From NCBI GenBank assembly GCA_046095485.1, contig JBJTJN010000077.1:1-25799 (forward strand): a stretch of 25,799 nt of DNA, written 5' to 3'. Every line of letters begins with the position of its first letter. The first letter of the stretch is position 1. Below are positions 1 through 6,808 of the stretch, piece by piece. The translations under genes and the position numbers were made by a program. A model generated the notes under the pieces. That model worked only from the letters and a program-made list of their open reading frames with translations. It ran no database searches and was not told the origin of the DNA. The stretch comes from SYFI01 sp046095485 (GTDB lineage Bacteria > Actinomycetota > Thermoleophilia > Miltoncostaeales > Miltoncostaeaceae).

Positions 1-61
1 GGATTGAGGACGGCTGCGTACGCCGCGTCTTCTTCTGCCTGAAGGCCGCTCGCCACCTCGC
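1..61. repeat. Inverted imperfect copy of fakA bases 904-964, probable assembly artefact
   Basis: The reverse complement of bases 1-60 aligns without gaps to bases 905-964 inside fakA with 7 mismatches in 60. Read on the fakA strand all seven are C to A (six) or G to T (one), at window positions 5, 15, 30, 31, 34, 36 and 42; bases 43-61 match exactly. The similarity stops abruptly at base 61. The restricted substitution type, clustering toward the contig end and the abrupt junction look like a chimeric fold-back read with a poor-quality tail rather than a biological duplication. The minus-strand reading frame of the neighbouring cold-shock gene runs into this segment, so its last residues there should not be trusted. 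Confidence 0.8.
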
Positions 62-238
62 GCGGACCGCCCGGCCGTCGCCGTCGACCTCGAAGTTCAC
101 CCGCTGGCCCTGGCGCAGCATCCGGAACAGCGATCCGTCGAGCGCACCCCGGGCCAGCACGTACTCGGACCGGTCGGTGTCGCCGAGGATGACGCCCTCC
201 CCGGTCTGGGGGTCGTAGATGCGGACCACGCCTTGCAC
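62..238 (-). CDS. Cold-shock-domain (OB-fold) protein, C-terminal end uncertain
   Basis: About 59 trustworthy residues. The pattern follows a cold-shock domain: a GVVRIYD first strand, a TGEGVI segment where RNP1 lies, SEYVLA where RNP2 lies, then LRQGQRVNFEV, which matches the LxxGQxVxFEV end of Csp proteins. The family binds single-stranded nucleic acid. The aromatic residues that normally stack on bases in RNP1 and RNP2 (KGFGFI, VFVHF) are largely missing here, so ordinary RNA-chaperone activity is doubtful. The GTG start at 238 is preferred because GGGAG lies six bases upstream. It follows rpmB by 14 bases on the same strand and is probably cotranscribed. The frame stays open to base 1, but bases 1-61 appear foreign, so the true 3' end is missing. 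Confidence 0.6.
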
Positions 239-252
239 GTCGGGCTCCCGGG

Positions 253-441
253 TCAGGGCTTTTGCACCTTGCCCGCCTTGAGGCAGGCGGTGCACACGTG
301 CAGGCGACGGGGGGCCCCGTTCACGACGGCCCGGACCTTCTGGACGTTGGGGTTCCAGCGGCGCTTCGTCCGGCGGTGGGAGTGGCTGAGCTGCATCCCG
401 AAGTGGGGCTGCTTGCCGCAGATCTGGCACACGGACGCCAT
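253..441 (-). CDS. rpmB: 50S ribosomal protein L28
   Basis: A 62-residue protein of the large ribosomal subunit. It begins MASVCQICGKQP and contains SHSHRRTKRRWNPN, the L28 signature. Two cysteine pairs (CQIC near the N-terminus and CTAC near the C-terminus) mark the zinc-binding form of L28. The ATG at 441 is preceded by GAGAG at a sensible distance, and the family start MASVCQ fixes the N-terminus. It is divergent from fakA across 95 bases; the rpmB-fakA-recG neighbourhood is widely conserved in Gram-positive bacteria. A -10-like TACGCT lies upstream on the minus strand (479-484). Confidence 0.96.
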   Translation of the reverse strand: MASVCQICGKQPHFGMQLSHSHRRTKRRWNPNVQKVRAVVNGAPRRLHVCTACLKAGKVQKP

Positions 442-478
442 GGGGGCTCTCTCGATCGTTCCGGACGGGCGGACGAGG

Positions 479-484
479 AGCGTA
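479..484 (-). promoter_or_regulatory. Putative -10 box of rpmB
   Basis: On the minus strand the hexamer reads TACGCT and fits the TANNNT actinobacterial -10 pattern. A GTGACC that loosely resembles TTGACA lies 19 bases further upstream (504-509). The start codon is about 37 bases downstream with a Shine-Dalgarno-like GAGAG between, so a leadered transcript is expected. Confidence 0.4.
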
Positions 485-521
485 GCAGCGCGACCCCGCC
501 ACCGGTCACCCCGGCGCTGGG

Positions 522-527
522 TACGAT
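522..527 (+). promoter_or_regulatory. Putative -10 box of fakA, near-leaderless
   Basis: TACGAT fits TANNNT. Only nine bases separate it from the fakA ATG at 537, so transcription would start at or within two bases of the start codon. No Shine-Dalgarno sequence precedes the ATG and no clear -35 box is visible. Confidence 0.45.
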
Positions 528-536
528 CCTGCGGCG

Positions 537-2207
537 ATGAGCGCGTCAGCGGAGGGAACGGGGTCACCGACGGGCGCGAGCCCGGGGACCGGGGGCGACG
601 GCGTCGCGCTCGCCCGGGTCGTGCACGCCTACCGCGACCTCCTGCGCACCCACCAGGAGGAGCTCAACCGGGCCAACGTGTACCCGGTGCCCGACGGCGA
701 CACCGGGACCAACATGGCCCTGACCCTCGAGTCGGTTCTGGACGAGATCGATCCGCCCGACGGGTCGGCGGGGCTCGGTCCGGTCTGCCGGGCGATCGCC
801 CACGGCTCGCTGATGGGCGCCCGGGGCAACTCCGGGGTGATCCTCTCGCAGATCCTGCGCGGGCTGTGCGCGACCTTCGCCGACGCTGGCCGCATCGGCC
901 CGGGCGAGGTGGCGAGCGGCCTGCAGGCCGCAGCCGACGCGGCGTACGCCGCCGTCCTCCATCCGGTCGAGGGGACGATCCTGACCGTCGTGCGGGCCGG
1001 GGCCGAGGCCGCGGCGGCGGCCGACCGGGCCGGCACCTGCACGCCCGTGGTCGAGGCGGTGCGGGAGGCGACCTACGCAGCGGTCGCCCGCACCCCGGAG
1101 CAGCTCCCCGTGCTCGCCGAGGCGGGGGTGGTCGACGCCGGTGGGCGGGGCCTGGCCCTGCTGTTCGACGCCTGGCTCCACGGGCTCGACGGCCGGGCGC
1201 TGCCCGAGCCGAGCGTGACGGCGGCCGCCGCCCCGCTCCCGTCCCGTGCGCCCGCCCCGGCCCGGGGGCAGGGTCCCCGCTACGAGGTGATGTTCCTCCT
1301 CGCCTGCGACGCCCCCGACGCCGCCGACCGTGTCGCGGCGTTCCGCACCGCGTGGGACGCACTGGGCGACTCGATCGTCGTGGTCGGCGGCGACGGCGTC
1401 TGGAACTGCCACGTGCACACCGACGACATCGGCGCCGTGGTCGAGGCCGGCATCGCGGCCGGCCGCCCGAGCCGCATCCACGTCACCGACCTCTGGGAGC
1501 AGGTCGAGGCGCTCGAGGCCGACTGGGTGGCCACGGCCACCGCGCCCCCGACCGCCGCCGCGGTGGTCGCCGTGGCCACCGGCGAGGGGATCGACGCGCT
1601 CCTCACCGGCCTCGGGGTGTCGGTCATCGTGCCGGGCGGGCAGTCGATGAACCCGTCGACCCAGGAGATCCTCACGGCGATCGACCGCTGCGCCGGGGGA
1701 TCGGTCGTGGTGCTGCCCAACAACAAGAACATCGTCCCCGTCGCCGAGCAGGCTGCGGCCCTGGCCGGTCGGCCCGCCCGCGTCGTCCCGACGCGTTCGG
1801 TGGTGGAGGCGCTCGCCGCCCTGCTCGACTTCGATCCCGAGGCCGACGCCGACGCGAACGCCGAGGCGATGGCCGCGGCGGCAGCCCGGGTGCGCACGGG
1901 GGAGGTCACCCGCGCCGTGCGCGACAGCCGGGCCGAGTGCGGCCCGATCGCGGCCGGCGACTGGATCGGCATCACGCGGGCGGGGATCGGGACCTGCACC
2001 GACTCGGCGGTCGGGGCGGTGCGGGGCGTGCTCGACGAGCTGCTCGCTCGCGGGGCCGAGCTGGTCACCGTCCTCGTCGGCGACGGGGTGTCGTCCGCCG
2101 AGATCGACGCGGTGCGCGACCACCTCGCCGCCGCCCACCCCGACGTGGAGGTGGAGGTGCACGTCGGCGGGCAGCCGCTCTACCCGTTCCTCGTCGGGGT
2201 CGAGTGA
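537..2207 (+). CDS. fakA: FakA-type fatty acid kinase / DhaL-domain (DAK phosphatase family) protein
   Basis: A 556-residue YloV/FakA homologue. The N-terminal DhaL-type ATP-binding domain (about 25-215) has the metal-binding DGDTGTN at 53-59, followed by HGSLMGARGNSGV and GTILTVVRAGAE. The middle and C-terminal parts (about 255-556) have the FakA-specific layout, including NNKNI and ITRAGIGTCTDSA. In characterised systems FakA phosphorylates fatty acids bound to FakB, and the acyl-phosphate enters phospholipid synthesis through PlsX/PlsY. No fakB is in the window, but plsX and acpP lie about 4.6 kb downstream on the same strand. Length is normal for the family. The stop overlaps the recG GTG by four bases (GTGA). 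Valine and glycine codons are used unlike genes further right (GTC and GGG common). The kinase function is inferred from the family. Confidence 0.9.
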   Translation: MSASAEGTGSPTGASPGTGGDGVALARVVHAYRDLLRTHQEELNRANVYPVPDGDTGTNMALTLESVLDEIDPPDGSAGLGPVCRAIAHGSLMGARGNSGVILSQILRGLCATFADAGRIGPGEVASGLQAAADAAYAAVLHPVEGTILTVVRAGAEAAAAADRAGTCTPVVEAVREATYAAVARTPEQLPVLAEAGVVDAGGRGLALLFDAWLHGLDGRALPEPSVTAAAAPLPSRAPAPARGQGPRYEVMFLLACDAPDAADRVAAFRTAWDALGDSIVVVGGDGVWNCHVHTDDIGAVVEAGIAAGRPSRIHVTDLWEQVEALEADWVATATAPPTAAAVVAVATGEGIDALLTGLGVSVIVPGGQSMNPSTQEILTAIDRCAGGSVVVLPNNKNIVPVAEQAAALAGRPARVVPTRSVVEALAALLDFDPEADADANAEAMAAAAARVRTGEVTRAVRDSRAECGPIAAGDWIGITRAGIGTCTDSAVGAVRGVLDELLARGAELVTVLVGDGVSSAEIDAVRDHLAAAHPDVEVEVHVGGQPLYPFLVGVE

Positions 2208-4369
2208 CGGCGCCGGTCCGGCCGCCGCTCACGCTCCGGGACCTCCGCGCGATCCCGGTCGCCGATCTCAAGCAGGTCGGGCCCCGCTCGGCCGACCGGC
2301 TGGAGGGCATGGGGATCGCCACGGTCGGCGACCTCCTCACCCACTACCCGCGCCGCTACCACGACCGCCGCAACCGCCAGGAGATCGGCGCGCTCGAGGC
2401 GGGGGAGGAGGCCACGGTCGCGGGCCGGGTCCAGCGGGTGGCGGGCCGGCGGACCCGCAACGGGCGGGCCATGGTGGAGGTCGACGTCTCCGACGGGTCG
2501 TCGTCGCTGCGGTGCGTGTTCTTCAACCAGGCGTGGCGTGAGCGCCAGCTCCCCGTCGGCACCGAGGCCGCGGTCTTCGGGAAGGTCGAGCACTACCGGG
2601 GTCGCGTGCAGATGACCAACCCGGTCGTCGACGTCCTCGAGGAGCCCGGTGCCCCCGGCGCCGCCACCGGCGTGCTCGTGCCCGTGTACCCGGCGTCGGG
2701 CAAGGCCGACGTGCAGTCGTGGCAGATCCGCAAGGCCGTCGGCGAGGCCCTCGACCGGGCCCGGGTGCGCGGCTTCGCCGACCCCCTCGACCCGGCGCTC
2801 CGGGAGCGCCTCGGCCTCGTCGACCGTACGACCGCGATCGGGCAGATCCACCGCCCGGCCGCGTTCGACGAGGTCGGTGCGGCGACCCGCCGGCTCACCT
2901 TCGACGAGTTCCTGCGCATGCAGGTGGGCCTCGTCGCGCGGAAGCGCCGCGACGAGCGGGAAGGACGGGGGCTCGTGCACCGCACCGACGGTCCCCTCGT
3001 CGGGGCCTTCCACGCGGCGCTGCCGTTCCCCCTGACCTCCGGGCAGCGCGCGGCGTTCGACGAGATCCTCGCCGACCTCGCCGCCCCGGCGCCCATGCAC
3101 CGCCTGCTCCAGGGGGAGGTCGGCTCGGGCAAGACCGTGGTCGCGTGCAGCGCGCTCCTCGTCGCCGTGCAGGGTGGGTACCAGGGGGCGCTGATGGCGC
3201 CGACCGAGGTGCTCGCGGAGCAGCACTGGTACACGGTGCGGGCGCTGGTCGCCGACCTCACCGTCCCCGAGCCGGGGAGCCTCCTCGGGGCGCGCCCCCT
3301 GCGCATCGAGCTCCTCACCAGCCGGACCCCGGCGGCCGAGCGGCGCCGGATCCTCGACGCGCTCGGCGGGGGCGAGGTCGACCTGCTGATCGGCACCCAC
3401 GCCCTCATCTCCGAGGGGGTCGCCTTCGCCGCGCTCGGCGTCGCGGTGATCGACGAGCAGCACCGGTTCGGGGTCGAGCAGCGGGCTTTGCTCCGCTCGG
3501 GTGCCGGCACCGGGGGCACCACGCCCGACGTGCTCGTGATGACCGCCACCCCGATCCCGCGCACCGCGGCCATGCTGATCTACGGCGACCTCGACCGCTC
3601 CGAGCTGCGGGAGCTGCCCCGGGGCCGGGCGCCCATCGCGACCGAGGTGGTCGGTGCCGACCCCGACGCCCGCCGGGCGGTGTACGAGCGGGTCCGGGCC
3701 GAGGTCGCGGCCGGGCGCCAGGCCTACGTCGTGTGTCCGCTCGTGGAGGGCTCGGCCAAGCTCGAGGCGAAGGCGGCGACCGAGGAGCACGAGCGGCTCG
3801 CGGCCGGCGCCCTCGCCGGTCTCCGCATCGGCCTGCTGCACGGGCAGATGGCCGGCGTCGACAAGGAGTCGACGATGGCCGCCTTCCGTGCCGGCGCCCT
3901 CGACGTCCTCGTCGCGACGTCGGTGATCGAGGTCGGGGTCGACGTCCCCAACGCCACCGTGATGGTGGTCGAGGACGCCGACCGGTTCGGCCTGGCGCAG
4001 TTGCACCAACTGCGAGGGCGCGTGGGGCGCGGCGAGCACCCGGGCACGTGCCTGGTGTTCGCCGAGCCCGCGGCAGAGGACGGCGTGCGGCGCCTTGAGG
4101 CCCTGGTGCAGACGAACGACGGCTTCCGCCTCGCGGACATCGACCTGGACATCCGCGGCGAGGGCAGCATCATGGGCCTGAGGCAGTCGGGTCCCACCGA
4201 CCTGCGCTTCGCGCGGCTCTCGCGCGACCGGCGCTCGCTGGCCGAGGCCCGGCGCATCGCCAAGGTCACCCTCGAGCGCGACCCCCGGCTCGACCAGCCC
4301 GAGCACGTGCTGCTGGGCGAGGCCGTGCGCGCGGCGTTCCCCGACATGCCCCGGCTGCTCGACGCATGA
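2204..4369 (+). CDS. recG: ATP-dependent DNA helicase RecG
   Basis: A 721-residue superfamily 2 helicase that remodels stalled replication forks and Holliday junctions. The N-terminal wedge region has an HhH-like KQVGPRSADRLEGMGI, followed by an OB-fold (about 60-150). Walker A is GEVGSGKT (304-311), the Walker B box is DEQH (417-420), motif III is TATP (447-450), and motif VI is QLHQLRGRVGRG from residue 599. The C-terminal DIRGEG block before GLRQSG is also typical of RecG. The GTG start shares four bases with the fakA stop; an in-frame extension upstream overlaps fakA and does not resemble RecG. Codon use changes around motif VI (near base 4000), so the gene may join two sequence sources. 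The ATGA overlap with rsmD implies coupled translation. Confidence 0.95.
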   Translation: MTAPVRPPLTLRDLRAIPVADLKQVGPRSADRLEGMGIATVGDLLTHYPRRYHDRRNRQEIGALEAGEEATVAGRVQRVAGRRTRNGRAMVEVDVSDGSSSLRCVFFNQAWRERQLPVGTEAAVFGKVEHYRGRVQMTNPVVDVLEEPGAPGAATGVLVPVYPASGKADVQSWQIRKAVGEALDRARVRGFADPLDPALRERLGLVDRTTAIGQIHRPAAFDEVGAATRRLTFDEFLRMQVGLVARKRRDEREGRGLVHRTDGPLVGAFHAALPFPLTSGQRAAFDEILADLAAPAPMHRLLQGEVGSGKTVVACSALLVAVQGGYQGALMAPTEVLAEQHWYTVRALVADLTVPEPGSLLGARPLRIELLTSRTPAAERRRILDALGGGEVDLLIGTHALISEGVAFAALGVAVIDEQHRFGVEQRALLRSGAGTGGTTPDVLVMTATPIPRTAAMLIYGDLDRSELRELPRGRAPIATEVVGADPDARRAVYERVRAEVAAGRQAYVVCPLVEGSAKLEAKAATEEHERLAAGALAGLRIGLLHGQMAGVDKESTMAAFRAGALDVLVATSVIEVGVDVPNATVMVVEDADRFGLAQLHQLRGRVGRGEHPGTCLVFAEPAAEDGVRRLEALVQTNDGFRLADIDLDIRGEGSIMGLRQSGPTDLRFARLSRDRRSLAEARRIAKVTLERDPRLDQPEHVLLGEAVRAAFPDMPRLLDA
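3997..4013. repeat. Short perfect inverted repeat inside recG motif VI
   Basis: GCAGTTG, a three-base spacer CAC, then CAACTGC. It falls in the codons for the conserved QLHQL helicase motif and uses TTG, CAA and CGA codons that are rare in this window. It coincides with the change in codon usage within recG. Confidence 0.6.
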
Positions 4370-4935
4370 GGGTGATCGCCGGGGAACTCGGGGGCCGCCG
4401 GCTCATCGCACCGCGGGGCACGGGAACCCGGCCGACGTCCGACCGCGTGAAGGAGGCCCTGTTCTCGATCGTCGGCCCCGTGGGGGGCGACCGCGTGCTC
4501 GATCTGTTCGCGGGGTCGGGGGCGCTGGCCATCGAGGCGCTCTCGCGGGGAGCCGCGTCCGCCACCTGCGTGGATGACGACCGCGGTGCCGCCGAGGCCA
4601 TCACCGCCAACGCGTCGGTGCTCGGCCTGGGCGACCGGCTGCGCCTCGTGCGCCGAGGGTGGCGCGGGGCCCTGCAGGCGGCCACGGAGTCCGGCGATCT
4701 CTTCGACCTGGTGTTCGCCGACCCGCCCTACGACCTGCTGCCGGTGATCGCGGAGGAGATGGGGGACGCCCTGGCCGCCGTGCTCGCCCCGGGTGCGATC
4801 GTGGTCATCGAACACGCCCGGGGTGCGATTATTGGGCCCGGCGGGGTTCCGGGCATCGCCGTCGAACGTGAGGACACGCGAAGGTATGGGGATACGGAGA
4901 TCACCGTGATCTGGACGCCGGGAGCAGGAACATGA
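4366..4935 (+). CDS. rsmD: 16S rRNA (guanine966-N2)-methyltransferase RsmD
   Basis: A 189-residue SAM-dependent methyltransferase that modifies G966 of 16S rRNA in the 30S subunit. The N-terminus MRVIAGELGGRRL and the segment TRPTSDRVKEALFSI are diagnostic. The SAM-binding motif I is LDLFAGSGALAIEAL (about 45-59) and the catalytic motif IV is DPPY (about 121-124). Length is normal. Its ATG overlaps the recG stop (ATGA) and its stop overlaps the coaD start in the same way, so recG, rsmD and coaD are very likely translated from one message. The rsmD-coaD pair is widely conserved. Confidence 0.95.
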   Translation: MRVIAGELGGRRLIAPRGTGTRPTSDRVKEALFSIVGPVGGDRVLDLFAGSGALAIEALSRGAASATCVDDDRGAAEAITANASVLGLGDRLRLVRRGWRGALQAATESGDLFDLVFADPPYDLLPVIAEEMGDALAAVLAPGAIVVIEHARGAIIGPGGVPGIAVEREDTRRYGDTEITVIWTPGAGT

Positions 4936-5432
4936 GCACCGGAGGGCGAATCGCCCTGTGTCCGGGTACTTACGACCCGGTCACGTACGGACATCTCGAC
5001 ATCATCGAGCGGGCGTCCCGCCTGTTCGACGCGGTCGTGGTGGCCGTCGCCGAAGGATCGAACAAGAAGCAACCGCTTTTCACCGCGGACGAGCGAAAGA
5101 CCATGGTGCGCACGAGCGTCGAGCATCTCGGGAACGTGGAGGTCACGGGCTTCAACGAGCTGGTGACCTCGCACGCCCTCGCAGTGGGCGCCACGGCGAT
5201 CCTGAAGGGCGTCCGCAGCGCGGCCGACTTCGACTACGAGTCGCAGATGGCCCAGTTCAACCACCGGCTCGCACCTGAGGTCGAGACGGTTCTCCTGCCC
5301 GCATCGCCCGAGTGGGCATTCCTCAGCTCTTCCGGCGTCCGTGAGGCCGCCGCCTGGGGGGCCGACGTGAGTGGATGGGTTCCGCCGCACGTCGCGAAGG
5401 CCCTCCTCGACCGTACCGGCCCCACCGCCTGA
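4932..5432 (+). CDS. coaD: Phosphopantetheine adenylyltransferase
   Basis: A 166-residue nucleotidyltransferase catalysing the penultimate step of coenzyme A synthesis: 4'-phosphopantetheine plus ATP to dephospho-CoA. The nucleotide-binding GTYDPVTYGHLD block near the N-terminus carries the TxGH-like signature as YGH. ILKGVRSAADFDYE and the C-terminal SSSGVREA block (usually SST.VKE) complete the family pattern. Length is typical (about 160). The ATG overlaps the rsmD stop by four bases. Its codon choice looks somewhat less GC-biased than its neighbours by eye. The coiled-coil gene follows after 14 bases. Confidence 0.96.
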   Translation: MSTGGRIALCPGTYDPVTYGHLDIIERASRLFDAVVVAVAEGSNKKQPLFTADERKTMVRTSVEHLGNVEVTGFNELVTSHALAVGATAILKGVRSAADFDYESQMAQFNHRLAPEVETVLLPASPEWAFLSSSGVREAAAWGADVSGWVPPHVAKALLDRTGPTA

Positions 5433-5446
5433 CAAAGGACGACCCC

Positions 5447-5950
5447 ATGGATGTTCTCGCCCTCATCGACAAGCTGGACGACCTCGTGCACAACGCGCGC
5501 GCGGTGCCCCTGACGGATCAGGTGCGCATCGACCGCGAGGCCGTGTACGAGATCCTCGACCAGATGCGATCAACCCTGCCTGAGGAGATCAAGCAGGCGC
5601 GCTGGATCGTGAAGGAACGCCAGGAGATGCTGGCCGAGGCCAAGCGCGAAGCCGACCGCATCGTGGACGAGGCCAAGGAGAAGGCCGAGCGCCAGGCCTC
5701 GCAGCAGGAGGTCGTGAAGCTCGCCGACAAGCAGGCTGCCGACCTTCTCGACGAGGCCCGCCAGCGCGAGCGCGAGGTGCGCCTGGGCGCCGAGGACTAC
5801 GCCGACGAGGTGCTCGGCACGCTCGAGGTGAACCTCGAGAAGTTCACGGCGGCCGTGCGCCGCGGGCGCGAGCGCCTGCAGGTCAAGTCGGACGACCGCG
5901 CGAGCGACGGCCCGTTCGTAACCGACGACTCCGACGCGAGCGACTACTAG
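5447..5950 (+). CDS. SepIVA/DivIVA-like coiled-coil protein
   Basis: A 167-residue hydrophilic protein. It begins MDVLALIDKLDDLVHNA and is followed by a long charged coiled coil (about 45-150) with repeated EAKREADRI and DEAKEKAERQA heptads, then an acidic tail ending DASDY. It has no membrane segment, unlike the ATP synthase b subunit that such proteins are sometimes named after. In mycobacteria the gene just before the DUF177 protein and rnc encodes the septation factor SepIVA, and this gene holds the same place. That protein is longer (about 245 residues), so this is a shorter relative. The ATG at 5447 has AAAGGA upstream; the frame extends upstream into coaD, but those residues look non-native. 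Role in cell division or polar growth is inferred from synteny. Confidence 0.7.
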   Translation: MDVLALIDKLDDLVHNARAVPLTDQVRIDREAVYEILDQMRSTLPEEIKQARWIVKERQEMLAEAKREADRIVDEAKEKAERQASQQEVVKLADKQAADLLDEARQREREVRLGAEDYADEVLGTLEVNLEKFTAAVRRGRERLQVKSDDRASDGPFVTDDSDASDY

Positions 5951-5953
5951 GCC

Positions 5954-6535
5954 ATGACGGCCGGGCACCGGGGCGTGCCGGAGGGGGTCGTCGACCTCCG
6001 CCGGCTCGATCTGGCGCCCGGCGCCGGCGCCCGGGTTGATGTTCCCGTGGCGCTCGATGACATCACGCTGGGCGGGCAGCCGTACGCACCCGACCCGCGC
6101 GTGGTGGACGCCCGGCTCGACGTGGGGTCGTCCGGATCGGGCCTGGGCCTCCGGCTGAGGTTCGCCACCACGCTGACGGGGCCGTGCCAGCGCTGCCTCG
6201 CGCCGTCGTCGTTCGGCGTGGAGGTGGACGCCCGCGACTTCCAGGCGTCGGGGCGCGCCGATTCCGACGCGGCCGATGACGACCTCGACTGCGAGTACCT
6301 GTCGGGGCCCATGCGCATGGAGCTCGACGTGACGGCATGGGCGCGTGACGCCGTGGCCGAGGTGCTGCCGATGTCCATCCTGTGCCGCGAGGAGTGCGCG
6401 GGTCTCTGTGCCCACTGCGGGGCCGATCTCAACGCCGCGCCGTGCGACTGCGTGGACGACGAGGTGGACCCGCGATGGGCCGCGCTGGGCGAGCTGAAGG
6501 AGCGGCTCGGCGACCCCGGCGACCCCGACGCATGA
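5954..6535 (+). CDS. YceD/DUF177 family protein
   Basis: A 193-residue protein of the DUF177 (YceD) family, found almost invariably upstream of rpmF. The pattern is an N-terminal VVDLRRLDLAPG region, a central CQRCL motif and a C-terminal cysteine cluster (CREECAGLCAHCG, then CDC) that probably binds metal. In plants and E. coli the family is linked to 23S rRNA accumulation and ribosome biogenesis, which fits its place before L32, but the biochemical activity is not established. It starts three bases after the coiled-coil stop; no strong Shine-Dalgarno is seen. The four-cysteine C-terminus is intact. Confidence 0.85.
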   Translation: MTAGHRGVPEGVVDLRRLDLAPGAGARVDVPVALDDITLGGQPYAPDPRVVDARLDVGSSGSGLGLRLRFATTLTGPCQRCLAPSSFGVEVDARDFQASGRADSDAADDDLDCEYLSGPMRMELDVTAWARDAVAEVLPMSILCREECAGLCAHCGADLNAAPCDCVDDEVDPRWAALGELKERLGDPGDPDA

Positions 6536-6554
6536 CCCCGGCGCGCCGGTCGGC

Positions 6555-6584
6555 TTGCCCGCGCCGCGCGTGAGGCGCTAACCT
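6555..6584 (+). promoter_or_regulatory. Putative sigma-70-type promoter of rpmF-plsX
   Basis: TTGCCC (6555-6560) and TAACCT (6579-6584) are separated by 18 bases, a normal vegetative spacing. It lies between the DUF177 stop and rpmF and leaves a leader of roughly 32 bases with a Shine-Dalgarno AGGAG (6614-6618) before the TTG start. This is the best two-box promoter seen in the window. Confidence 0.55.
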
Positions 6585-6623
6585 CCCGCGTCGTTCCGGA
6601 CCCGGTCCCTACCAGGAGCCACG

Positions 6624-6803
6624 TTGGCAGTTCCCAAGCGCAAGACTTCCCGTGCCCGTCGTGACAAGCGGCGCGCCACCCATTCGATCCAGGCGACGCG
6701 CCTGGGTCGCTGCCCGCGCTGCACGGCTCCGGTGATGCCGCACCATGTCTGCATGGTGTGCGGCCACTACAAGGGCCGCGCGGTCGTCGACACCGGCGCC
6801 TGA
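6624..6803 (+). CDS. rpmF: 50S ribosomal protein L32
   Basis: A 59-residue protein of the large subunit. It begins AVPKRKTSRARRDKRRATH after the initiator, the universal L32 N-terminus. The four zinc-ligand cysteines are CPRC (30-33) and CMVC (43-46). The start codon is a rare TTG: no ATG or GTG fits, the family begins MAVPK, and AGGAG lies five bases upstream. It sits between the DUF177 gene and plsX, the classical yceD-rpmF-plsX order, with plsX starting five bases after its stop. Confidence 0.95.
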   Translation: MAVPKRKTSRARRDKRRATHSIQATRLGRCPRCTAPVMPHHVCMVCGHYKGRAVVDTGA

Positions 6804-6808
6804 GCACC

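Noticed and set aside
442..536. Possible small gene in the rpmB-fakA gap
   Set aside because: The gap is only 95 bases and is explained by two divergent promoters; the longer minus-strand start upstream of rpmB gives a non-L28 extension.
233..2203. Long in-frame N-terminal extension of recG on the plus strand
   Set aside because: It overlaps fakA and rpmB, has Arg/Gly/Pro-rich shadow composition, and RecG begins normally at the GTG at 2204.
2180..4306. Long minus-strand frame opposite recG
   Set aside because: Antisense shadow with His/Arg/Gly-rich low-complexity translation.
5375..5446. Upstream ATG extending the coiled-coil gene into coaD
   Set aside because: The extra residues are Arg/Pro-rich shadow, while the ATG at 5447 has AAAGGA and gives a compact N-terminus.
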